Of a stretch of 5,159 nucleotides of DNA, positions 1-5,159 are shown in pieces. Origin of the DNA: SZUA-430 sp034440175 (GTDB lineage Bacteria; Pseudomonadota; Alphaproteobacteria; Micropepsales; Micropepsaceae). The translations under genes were made by a program, and so were the position numbers. Below the pieces are notes generated by a model. It was not told the origin of the DNA. It saw only the letters and a list, made by a program, of their open reading frames with translations, and searched no databases. How positions within the stretch are numbered: the first letter of the stretch is position 1; each line of letters starts with the position of its first letter. Where the stretch lies: contig JAWXBO010000194.1 of NCBI GenBank assembly GCA_034440175.1, forward strand, positions 1 through 5,159, read 5' to 3'.

Positions 1-753
1 CTTTGCCCCGGCGCGCGGGTTGATGTTTGTTTTCCGGCCGACAGTGGCGCCACGCTTCCCGACCGCATGGCGATTGAAGGCTATGACGGTATCGCGATTA
101 CCGGCTCGTCACTGAACATCTACGATCTGGGCCCCTCGATCATGCGCCAGGTGGATCTGGTGCGGGTGGCGTTTGAAACCGAGACACCGGTGTTTGGCTC
201 GTGTTGGGGTTTGCAAGTGGGAACGGTTGCCGCCGGTGGCACGGTGCGGCGCAATCCGCGCGGACGCGAGATCGGATTTGCGCGCGGCATCTTGCTGACG
301 GAAGCGGGTGAGGAACACGACCTTTATTGGGACAAGGGGCCGGTGTTCGACGCGATTACGGTGCATCTGGATGAGGTCGAGGAAACGGCGCGCGGCACCA
401 CGATTTTGGCGACGAACGCGTGGAGTGCAGTGCAGGCAGCGGAAATCAAAACCCGGCGCTGTACGTTCTGGGGGGTGCAGTATCATCCGGAGTATTCTTT
501 TGCCGATATCGCGGCGGTGATGTTGCGGCTCAAGCCATCGATGGTTGAGCAGGGTCTGTTCAAGGGTGACGCGGATCATTCGGGTTTTCTGGCGGAACTT
601 GATGCGTTGGAGAAAAATCCAGGGGACAGTTCTCTTGCGTGGCGGCATGGTTTGAGCAGCGCGGTGTCGGATTTCGAGATGCGCACGCGCGAGCTGAAGA
701 ACTGGATTGAGCGGCTGGTGTTGCCGACGCGAGCCAAGCGCGGGCGGGGGTAG
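1..753 (+). CDS. Class I glutamine amidotransferase, GMP-synthase-like (5' end outside window)
   Basis: The reading frame is open from base 1, so the true start lies upstream; the ATG at 67 is internal, because the preceding codons (LCPGARVDVCFPADSGATLPDR) read as normal protein leading into the fold. The class I amidotransferase triad is visible: nucleophile Cys in GSCWGLQ (codon 202-204), and His and Glu in GVQYHPEYS (codons 484-486 and 490-492). GITGSS-like (AITGSSLNIYD) near the start is the usual oxyanion-side loop. Such proteins release ammonia from glutamine in the cytosol. There is no attached synthetase domain; the roughly 70 residues after the HPE motif form a charged helical tail ending in an Arg/Lys-rich stretch. 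This matches the stand-alone 'type 1 glutamine amidotransferase' proteins of alphaproteobacteria. The acceptor substrate cannot be told from the sequence; it is not GuaA itself. The gene ends 5 bp from the convergent toxin gene. Confidence 0.9.
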   Translation, partial: LCPGARVDVCFPADSGATLPDRMAIEGYDGIAITGSSLNIYDLGPSIMRQVDLVRVAFETETPVFGSCWGLQVGTVAAGGTVRRNPRGREIGFARGILLTEAGEEHDLYWDKGPVFDAITVHLDEVEETARGTTILATNAWSAVQAAEIKTRRCTFWGVQYHPEYSFADIAAVMLRLKPSMVEQGLFKGDADHSGFLAELDALEKNPGDSSLAWRHGLSSAVSDFEMRTRELKNWIERLVLPTRAKRGRG

Positions 754-758
754 ATCGG

Positions 759-1085
759 CTATTCGCTTTCCAGCAAGTCGAAGGCCTTCGTAAGCCGTTC
801 TCCTTGCATCATGGAGACGTGAAGGATTGCAACGATGCCAATGCCGCCATCAGGAAACTGTTTCCAATATATGTAGTGTTGCTTGTACCGCGTGACGAAG
901 CCTTTGGTTTCGAATTCATCCGGGATTGGACGCCAGAGTGTTTTCCGGTTGCAGATTTTCTTGAAGCTTTCGAGCATGCCGTTGAGGTAGTTGCCGGCCT
1001 GTCTGGCACCCCATTTGTCACTTGTGTAATCGTAGATGTCGACGAGGGCAGCCTTGGTGCCTTTCGACAGAAGCCAAGTGTTCAT
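759..1085 (-). CDS. ParE/RelE-superfamily toxin of a type II toxin-antitoxin pair
   Basis: This 108-residue protein has the size and order of elements of a ParE toxin. Helices of the hairpin are at residues 10-44, with the characteristic IYDYTSDKWGARQAGNYLNGM run. A strand region includes RYKQHYIYWK at 66-75, and the final strand is IGIVAILHVSM (82-92). ParE family members poison DNA gyrase, whereas RelE relatives cleave mRNA at the ribosome; the sequence resembles ParE more, but the target is an inference. The start ATG overlaps the antitoxin stop codon (ATGA), which implies translational coupling and correct toxin/antitoxin dosage. No frame damage is seen, so the toxin appears intact. GC content looks nearer 50% than that of dnaE2, consistent with horizontal acquisition. 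The gene ends tail-to-tail with the amidotransferase gene. Confidence 0.85.
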   Translation of the reverse strand: MNTWLLSKGTKAALVDIYDYTSDKWGARQAGNYLNGMLESFKKICNRKTLWRPIPDEFETKGFVTRYKQHYIYWKQFPDGGIGIVAILHVSMMQGERLTKAFDLLESE

Positions 1086-1366
1086 TTTTTGGAACGCTTT
1101 TTTGCCAGCGCCTTTATGTCTGCTGCTGACACGTCTTCATAGTTCGATCTGGGTTCGGCGAAGGCCGCTTTCAATTTGGCCTTTACCGACTGGAAGGCTT
1201 GCTCTTCCCGTCTTGTTTTGTCCTTGCGGATGAGGTCGCGGACATATTCGCTGACGCTTTCATAGTCGCCTTCGGACGTCGTGCGTTCGACGTGTTCCCT
1301 GAGCGCGCCGCTGATGCGTACGTTCACGCTCATTGATTTTGTGTCTGAGTTTTCTCGGTCCGCCAT
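1082..1366 (-). CDS. ParD/CopG-like ribbon-helix-helix antitoxin
   Basis: This 94-residue protein begins with a polar leader. Next comes SMSVNVRIS (residues 11-19), the DNA-contacting beta strand of a ribbon-helix-helix fold. Helix A (about 20-30) and helix B (about 36-50, YESVSEYVRDLIRKD) follow; the 'ySVSEYVRdLIR' helix is typical of ParD. The C-terminal 40 residues are charged and presumably wrap and neutralise the toxin encoded immediately downstream, with a 4-bp ATGA overlap. The dimer would also bind its own promoter; a perfect inverted repeat lies just upstream of the start. The start at 1366 is chosen because it is the first in-frame ATG after the promoter. Met12 (codon 1331-1333), right at the ribbon strand, is a realistic alternative because the predicted transcript would start almost at the first ATG. 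Confidence 0.85.
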   Translation of the reverse strand: MADRENSDTKSMSVNVRISGALREHVERTTSEGDYESVSEYVRDLIRKDKTRREEQAFQSVKAKLKAAFAEPRSNYEDVSAADIKALAKKRSKK

Positions 1367-1370
1367 GTGA

Positions 1371-1389
1371 ACAATATAAAAGATATTGT
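1371..1389 (-). promoter_or_regulatory. Candidate autoregulatory operator (inverted repeat) of the antitoxin
   Basis: ACAATAT (1371-1377) and ATATTGT (1383-1389) form a perfect 7-bp inverted repeat with a 5-bp spacer. It covers the predicted -10 box and part of the promoter spacer. Ribbon-helix-helix antitoxins typically repress their own promoters by binding short AT-rich palindromes in this position. The repeat is seen directly; its role as operator is inferred. Confidence 0.6.
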
Positions 1390-1401
1390 GTCGAATTTCA
1401 A
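1373..1401 (-). promoter_or_regulatory. Predicted sigma70-type promoter of the toxin-antitoxin operon
   Basis: On the minus strand TTGAAA (1401-1396) is followed after exactly 17 bp by TATATT (1378-1373), a close match to the -35/-10 consensus. The -35 box overlaps the TGA stop of dnaE2 (1398-1400). Six bases separate the -10 box from the antitoxin ATG, so transcription would begin at or next to the start codon. This is a prediction from sequence only. Confidence 0.6.
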
Positions 1402-4400
1402 TGAAAATTTCTTCCTTTCGGCAGCACGGTGCGGACGTCGCGGGGGTGTTTGTAGAGGTTGGTGCCGGTGGAGGTGCCGGCGGATGCCGGTGTCGTGTCG
1501 CTTGAGAGTTCGTCGAGGAGCGGGGTCAGGTCTTCGATGTGATCGGCGATGATGTGGATGACGTTGCTTTCGCTTTGCAGTTCGCCGCGGACCAGCGCAA
1601 ACCGCGCGCCGAGCACCTGCGGGCGATAGTGTTCAAACGTCCTTGGCCAGACGACGATGTTGGCGATGCCGCCTTCGTCTTCGAGGGTCATGAAAATGAC
1701 GCCTGAGGCAGTGCCCGGCCGCTGGCGGACGAGGACGAGGCCTGCGACCTGCACGGTTCGGCCGGGCTTTGCCTGGAAGAGATCATCATTCGGGGTCACC
1801 TTGCGGCGGTTCAGTTCGTAACGCAAGAATGAGACGGGATGGGCCTTCAGCGACAAATGCAGATGGCGGTAGTCTTCAACAATATGTTCGCCCAGCGGCA
1901 TGGCGGGTAACGCGAAGTCCGGTTCGATTTCTCGCGCGGCGGCGCTGGCGAAGAGGGGGAGGTCGTCCTTGTCGCCGGCGCGGCGCAGGCCACGGATGGC
2001 CCAGAGCGCCGCGCGCCGGTCGAGGCCGAGCGAGCGGAAGGCGTCGGCATCGGCGAGGCGTTCGAGGGTTGAGGGTTCGAGTTTGGTGCGCAGCCAGAGA
2101 TCGCGGATGGAGTCGTAACCGTGGCGGCGGTGGGTGGTGAGCGTGGCGGCGTCGTCTTCGCGGAAGCCAGAGATTTGCCGGAAGCCGAGGCGCAGCGCGT
2201 GGGTGGTACGGATGTCGGCGGCCATGGAAGCGTGGCGGCGGTGGAGGGTTCCCCCATCGTCTGCAGCAGCGCTTCGCGCTGCGCAGCCACTTCCCCCGTA
2301 AACGGGGGAAGACACCAGAATTTCTGTCTGCCCCCGCTTGCGGGGGAAGTGGCTGCGCGCCGTCAGGCGCTGCAGACGATGGGGGGTTGGCTCCAGCGTG
2401 TTGTTCCAGTGGGAGTGGTTGATGTCGATGGCACGCATCTCAACGCCGTGTTCGCTTGCGTCGCGGACGAGTTGGGCGGGGGCGTAGAAGCCCATGGGTT
2501 GGGAGTTCAGCAGGGCTGCGGCGCAGACGTCGGGGTAGTGGCACTTGATCCATGACGAGTAATAGACGAGCAGGGCGAAGCTGGCAGCGTGGCTTTCGGG
2601 GAAGCCGTAATCGCCGAAGCCCTGGATCTGTTTGAAGCAGCGCTCGGCGAAATCGGGTTCGTAGCCGCGGGCGATCATGCCCGTGATGAATTTTTCCTCG
2701 AAGCTGTTGATGGTGCCCATGCGGCGAAAGGTTGCCATGGCGCGGCGCAGGCGGTCGGCCTCGGATGCCGTGAAGCCTGCGGCTACCATGGCGATGCGCA
2801 TGGCCTGTTCCTGAAACAAGGGGACACCTAGCGTTTTGCCAAGCACGGTTTCGAGTTCGGCTTTGGGATAGACGATGGGCTCCTGGCCCTGGCGTCGTCG
2901 CAGATAGGGATGGACCATGCCGCCCTGGATTGGTCCCGGGCGGACGATCGCGACTTCGATGACGAGGTCGTAGAGTTGGCGTGGCTTCAGGCGCGGCAGC
3001 ATCGACATCTGGGCCCTGCTTTCGACCTGGAAGACGCCGACCGAGTCGGCGCGGCAGAGCATGTTGTAGACTTCGGGTTCTTCCTTTGGGATCGCTGCCA
3101 GCGTGGGCGTGAGGCCGTAATGGTCGTGAAGCATGTGCAGCGCTTTGCGGATGCAGGAGAGCATGCCAAGGGCCAGGACGTCGACTTTGAGAATCCCGAG
3201 CGCGTTCAGATCGTCCTTGTCCCATTCGACGACGGTGCGGTCCTCCATGGCGGCGTTGGAGATCGGGATGACTTCGTCGAGGCGGCCGCGGGTCATGACA
3301 AAGCCGCCGACGTGCTGGGAGAGATGGCGCGGGAAGTCGCCGAGTTCGTCGGCAAGCCTGAGGGCGAGCGCGAGGCGCTTGTCGGTTGGATCAAGGCCGA
3401 TGCTGCGGACTTGGCCGGCGACAGGCGCAGATGATGTCCAACCCGAGAGCGTTCCGGAGAGGGCGCTGATGGTGTCTTCGGAGAGGCCGAAGGTTTTGCC
3501 GACATCGCGGATGGCACTGCGGCCGCGGTAACAAATGATTGTGGCGGCGAGGCCGGCACGGTGGCGGCCGTAACGGGCATAGATGTACTGGATGACTTCT
3601 TCGCGGCGCTCATGCTCGAAGTCGACATCGATGTCGGGCGGTTCGCGGCGCTCGGCGGAAACGAAGCGTTCGAACAGGAGATCGATCTGGTTCGGGTCAA
3701 CTTCGGTGACATGAAGGCAATAACAGACGGCGGAGTTGGCGGCCGAGCCGCGGCCTTGGCAGAGGATGCCTTGCAGCCTTGCGAAGCGGACGATGTCGTA
3801 GACGGTGAGGAAGTAGGGCGCGTAGTTCAGGCTTTCGATCAGCTTGAGTTCGTGGTCGAGGGCGTGGCGGACTTTGGCCGGAATGCCGCCCGGGTAGCGC
3901 TGCCGCGCTCCTTCTTCGGTGAAGGCAGTGAGGGCGTCTTGCGGCGTGGTGTAGCCCTCGCAGGTTTCCTCAGGGTATTCGTAGCGCAGTTCGTCGAGCG
4001 AGAAGTGGCATGCGTCTGCGAAGCGGACTGTCTCGTCAATCGCTTCGGGCAGGCGGCGGAACAGGCGTGCCATTTCTTCGGGGGGCTTGAGGTGGCGTTC
4101 GGCATTGGCTTCGAGGCGCAAGCCTGCGTTATCGAGCGTGGTGTGTTCGCGGATGCAGGTGAGGACGTCTTGAAGCTGGCGGCGCGCGGGCGTGTGATAG
4201 AGCACGTCGCCGATGGCGATGGGGGACACGTTACACTCGCGGGCGAGGGCTGCGATGCGGTTCAGGTGGCGCTGGTCGTCGCCGCGATAGAGCATGGAGG
4301 CGGCGAGCCAGACGCGCTGGTTTGCCAGGCGTTTCAAGGTTGGCTTGGCGGTTTCGATATTGGGGCGCGGGGGCACGACGATGAGTTGCAGGCCTCCGGC

Positions 4401-4745
4401 GAATTCGATCAAGTCGTCGAGGGTGAGAATGCAATCGCCTTTTTCGGCGCGCTTGTTGCCGATGGTGAGCAGGCGGCAGAGCCTTCCATAGGCTGTGCGG
4501 TCTTGCGGATAGGCGAGAATGTCTGGTGTGCCATCGCTGAAGACGAGGCGGGTGCCGATGAGGAGTTTGACGTTCAGCTCTTTGGCCTGGGCGTGAGCGC
4601 GCACGACGCCTGCGAGCGAGTTGCGGTCGGCGATGCCGAGGGCGGTGAGGCCGAGGGTGTGGGCGCGACTGACGAGTTCGTGCGGGTGCGAGCCGCCGCG
4701 CAGGAAGGAGAAGTTGGTGGTGGTGGCGAGTTCAGCGTAGGGCAT
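1398..4745 (-). CDS. dnaE2: Error-prone DNA polymerase DnaE2 (ImuC) carrying an in-frame palindromic insert
   Basis: This 1115-residue C-family polymerase is the catalytic subunit of the SOS translesion mutasome with ImuA and ImuB. The N-terminal PHP domain shows TTNFSFLRGGSHPHELV (9-25) and ALGIADRNSLAGVVRAH (35-51). The polymerase core has CQGRGSAANS (329-338). The metal-binding aspartates are present: PDIDVDF (370-376) and Asp522 in LKVDVLALGML. The helix-hairpin-helix region starts near LRLGFRQISGF (851-861), and an OB-fold lies at about 993-1077. The C terminus KGRNFH is like other DnaE2 ends, so the gene is full length. The start fits the usual 'YAELxxTTNFSFLRG' beginning. Residues 788-833 (46 aa, Arg/Ala/Gly-rich) come from the palindromic element and have no counterpart in the expected sequence; without them the protein is 1069 aa, normal for the family. 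No frameshift or internal stop is present, so activity is plausible but unproven. imuB lies directly upstream on the same strand. Confidence 0.95.
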   Translation of the reverse strand: MPYAELATTTNFSFLRGGSHPHELVSRAHTLGLTALGIADRNSLAGVVRAHAQAKELNVKLLIGTRLVFSDGTPDILAYPQDRTAYGRLCRLLTIGNKRAEKGDCILTLDDLIEFAGGLQLIVVPPRPNIETAKPTLKRLANQRVWLAASMLYRGDDQRHLNRIAALARECNVSPIAIGDVLYHTPARRQLQDVLTCIREHTTLDNAGLRLEANAERHLKPPEEMARLFRRLPEAIDETVRFADACHFSLDELRYEYPEETCEGYTTPQDALTAFTEEGARQRYPGGIPAKVRHALDHELKLIESLNYAPYFLTVYDIVRFARLQGILCQGRGSAANSAVCYCLHVTEVDPNQIDLLFERFVSAERREPPDIDVDFEHERREEVIQYIYARYGRHRAGLAATIICYRGRSAIRDVGKTFGLSEDTISALSGTLSGWTSSAPVAGQVRSIGLDPTDKRLALALRLADELGDFPRHLSQHVGGFVMTRGRLDEVIPISNAAMEDRTVVEWDKDDLNALGILKVDVLALGMLSCIRKALHMLHDHYGLTPTLAAIPKEEPEVYNMLCRADSVGVFQVESRAQMSMLPRLKPRQLYDLVIEVAIVRPGPIQGGMVHPYLRRRQGQEPIVYPKAELETVLGKTLGVPLFQEQAMRIAMVAAGFTASEADRLRRAMATFRRMGTINSFEEKFITGMIARGYEPDFAERCFKQIQGFGDYGFPESHAASFALLVYYSSWIKCHYPDVCAAALLNSQPMGFYAPAQLVRDASEHGVEMRAIDINHSHWNNTLEPTPHRLQRLTARSHFPRKRGQTEILVSSPVYGGSGCAARSAAADDGGTLHRRHASMAADIRTTHALRLGFRQISGFREDDAATLTTHRRHGYDSIRDLWLRTKLEPSTLERLADADAFRSLGLDRRAALWAIRGLRRAGDKDDLPLFASAAAREIEPDFALPAMPLGEHIVEDYRHLHLSLKAHPVSFLRYELNRRKVTPNDDLFQAKPGRTVQVAGLVLVRQRPGTASGVIFMTLEDEGGIANIVVWPRTFEHYRPQVLGARFALVRGELQSESNVIHIIADHIEDLTPLLDELSSDTTPASAGTSTGTNLYKHPRDVRTVLPKGRNFH
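2251..2385. repeat. 135-bp nested palindromic element inserted in frame in dnaE2
   Basis: The outer arms CCCCCATCGTCTGCAGC (2251-2267) and its exact reverse complement (2369-2385) pair over 17 bp. The inner arms GCGCAGCCACTTCCCCCG (2281-2298) and its reverse complement (2341-2358) pair over 18 bp. Between outer and inner arms each side has a small hairpin: AGCGC-TTC-GCGCT (2268-2280) and GCC-GTCA-GGC (2359-2368). The centre holds two further hairpins that compete with the inner stem: CTTCCCCCGT-AA-ACGGGGGAAG (2290-2311) and CCCCCGC-TT-GCGGGGG (2331-2346). A GGGTT pentamer occurs at both junctions (2246-2250 and 2384-2388), 138 bp apart, and may be a target duplication. No transposase is encoded, so it would be a non-autonomous element. 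It is translated as part of DnaE2. Confidence 0.9.
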
Positions 4746-4751
4746 GTGGGA

Positions 4752-4795
4752 GGGCCCTCATCCCGCCTTCGCCAAGGCTTCGGCGGGCCCTCATC
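4752..4795. repeat. Tandem end-duplication: two GGGCCCTCATC copies 33 bp apart
   Basis: GGGCCCTCATC occurs at 4752-4762 and again at 4785-4795. Between them lies a hairpin-forming segment, with CCCGCC (4762-4767) pairing to GGCGGG (4782-4787). The copy next to dnaE2 repeats the outer end of the neighbouring palindromic element, as if the end was duplicated or a second partial element was nested there. Confidence 0.65.
4755..4759 (-). promoter_or_regulatory. dnaE2: Likely ribosome binding site of dnaE2, within the repeat end
   Basis: On the minus strand GAGGG lies 9 bases before the dnaE2 ATG (4745-4743) and is the only Shine-Dalgarno-like sequence near it. It is part of GATGAGGG, the conserved end of the palindromic repeat, so the repeat may supply the translation signal. 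The intervening bases CCCTCCCAC are pyrimidine-rich, and GGGCCC is self-complementary, so the site could be partly occluded. Confidence 0.45.
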
Positions 4796-4917
4796 AGTCC
4801 CGCCGAAGTGGCGGGCCAGCTTCTCCCAAAGGGAGAAGCGCTTGCCTCTTTTCTTAGCCCTTCGCCCGCTTGCGGGAGAAGGAGGCGCGCCGTGTCAGCG
4901 GCGAGACGGATGAGGGG
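4788..4917. repeat. Palindromic intergenic element, diverged relative of the dnaE2 insert
   Basis: The terminal CCCTCATC (4788-4795) pairs with GATGAGGG (4909-4916). Inside are the side hairpins CCCGCC-GAAGT-GGCGGG (4799-4815) and CGCCG-TGTCAG-CGGCG (4888-4903). The centre has a perfect hairpin GCTTCTCCC-AAA-GGGAGAAGC (4819-4839) and an almost perfect one, CCTTCGCCCGC-TT-GCGGGAGAAGG (4859-4882, one mismatch). This is the same plan as the dnaE2 element: outer stem, side hairpins, CTTCyCCC inner arm, twin central hairpins. The right half also aligns in sequence with it (CCCGCTTGCGGG, then GCGCGCCGT, TCAG and GAT near the end). The pairing is more degenerate than in the dnaE2 copy, suggesting an older insertion. 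Confidence 0.75.
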
Positions 4918-4919
4918 TT

Positions 4920-5159
4920 TCACGCGAATAATCCGTGTACGTACCATTTCGGTGCCGTGGTTTCGTGACCGAAGAGGCCTTCGCGGTAGAGCCAGAATCT
5001 TCGGCCTTCGCGGTCTTCGACGCGGAAGTAATCGCGGGTGAGGGTGCGGCCTTTGTCGTCGCGCCACCATTCCATGGCGATGCGTTCGGGGCCTTCGGCG
5101 TGAGCGATCTCGTGGGCGACGCGGCGCCAGCGGAAGCGGGCGGGCGGGCCGTCGGGGAC
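4920..5159 (-). CDS. imuB: ImuB, Y-family polymerase-like mutasome subunit (C-terminal 79 codons only)
   Basis: Reading the minus strand from 5159, codons are open to a TGA at 4922-4920. The peptide contains PARFRWRRVAHEIAHAEGPERI, EWWRDDKGRTLTRDYFRVED and REGRRFWLYREGLFG, and ends in WYVHGLFA. This is the characteristic C-terminal end of alphaproteobacterial ImuB. ImuB resembles a Y-family polymerase but lacks polymerase activity; it links ImuA and DnaE2 to the beta clamp during SOS translesion synthesis. The clamp-binding motif and the little-finger region would be further upstream and are not in view. The neighbouring dnaE2 on the same strand supports the assignment. The operon's LexA box would be expected before imuA, outside the window. 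Confidence 0.9.
   Translation of the reverse strand, partial: VPDGPPARFRWRRVAHEIAHAEGPERIAMEWWRDDKGRTLTRDYFRVEDREGRRFWLYREGLFGHETTAPKWYVHGLFA

Larger units (their letters stand above)
4746..4919. other. Repeat-filled spacer between imuB and dnaE2
   Basis: These 174 bp separate the imuB stop from the dnaE2 start. No credible gene is present: the minus-strand open frame here runs out of phase through the imuB end and encodes low-complexity Arg/Pro-rich peptide. Almost the whole spacer is palindromic repeat sequence. A spacer this long is unusual for imuB-dnaE2, where the genes are normally close together. Confidence 0.8.

Noticed and set aside
804..1142. 112-codon plus-strand frame over the toxin gene
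   Set aside because: It is antisense to the ParE-like toxin, which has a recognisable family sequence, paired antitoxin and coupling overlap; the plus-strand product has no recognisable features.
2246..2388. dnaE2 as a pseudogene disrupted by the insertion
   Set aside because: The insertion is a multiple of three, carries no stop in frame, and both flanks continue in the same frame to a normal C terminus with catalytic residues intact. Loss of activity cannot be excluded, but disruption is not shown.
2121..2555. Plus-strand open frame crossing the palindromic element
   Set aside because: It is an antisense shadow of dnaE2 in the same codon phase. It shows only that the element is open in both orientations; no protein family is recognisable.
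2440..3225. 261-codon minus-strand frame inside dnaE2
   Set aside because: It is an off-frame shadow of dnaE2 with Arg/Pro-rich low-complexity translation.
4819..4860. Rho-independent terminator: strong hairpin followed by CCTCTTTTCTT on the plus strand
   Set aside because: No plus-strand gene ends here, and on the minus strand, where transcription runs, the hairpin is not followed by a T tract. It is better explained as part of the palindromic element.
3561..4913. 450-codon open frame on the plus strand, antisense to dnaE2
   Set aside because: It shares codon phase with the well-supported dnaE2, which in GC-rich DNA keeps the antisense frame open. The translation is Gly/Ala/Glu/Val-rich with no recognisable domain and runs into the repeat spacer.
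4732..5070. 112-codon minus-strand frame across the spacer and imuB end
   Set aside because: It is in a different frame from the convincing ImuB C terminus and translates the repeats into Arg/Pro-rich peptide.

Overview
This window looks like chromosomal DNA from an alphaproteobacterium, plausibly of the order Hyphomicrobiales. The assignment rests on the imuB-dnaE2 gene order, the GC-rich coding sequence, and interspersed palindromes of the 'CCCTCATC...CTTCTCCCGC..GCGGGAGAAG...GATGAGGG' type that are common between genes in that group. The genus cannot be called from this sequence.

Layout, left to right. Positions 1-753 (+) hold the 3' part of a class I (GMP-synthase-like) glutamine amidotransferase. 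It converges, with only 5 bp between stop codons, on a minus-strand block that fills the rest of the window. Read in its own direction (right to left) this block is: the last 79 codons of imuB (4920-5159); a 174-bp spacer filled with palindromic repeats (4746-4919); dnaE2/imuC, the error-prone C-family polymerase (1398-4745); and a ParD/ParE-type toxin-antitoxin pair (1082-1366 and 759-1085). A good sigma70-like promoter and a perfect 7-bp inverted repeat lie in the 31 bp between dnaE2 and the antitoxin; the -35 box overlaps the dnaE2 stop codon.

The most notable feature is a 135-bp palindromic element at 2251-2385 inside dnaE2. It has two nested perfect stems (17 and 18 bp), side hairpins and central hairpins. 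Removing 138 bp restores a normal-looking DnaE2 sequence, so the element has added exactly 46 codons without a stop or frameshift, just before the helix-hairpin-helix region. A diverged relative with the same architecture sits in the imuB-dnaE2 spacer, about 2.4 kb away. The situation resembles the Rickettsia palindromic elements that insert in frame into protein genes, but this element has a different sequence and host.

Functionally, ImuB (catalytically inactive Y-family scaffold) and DnaE2 form the SOS-induced translesion mutasome with ImuA, whose gene would lie beyond the right edge. The toxin-antitoxin pair is probably an independently regulated, acquired module: its base composition is visibly less GC-rich than dnaE2. 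Readthrough from the mutasome operon is possible because no terminator is visible between them.
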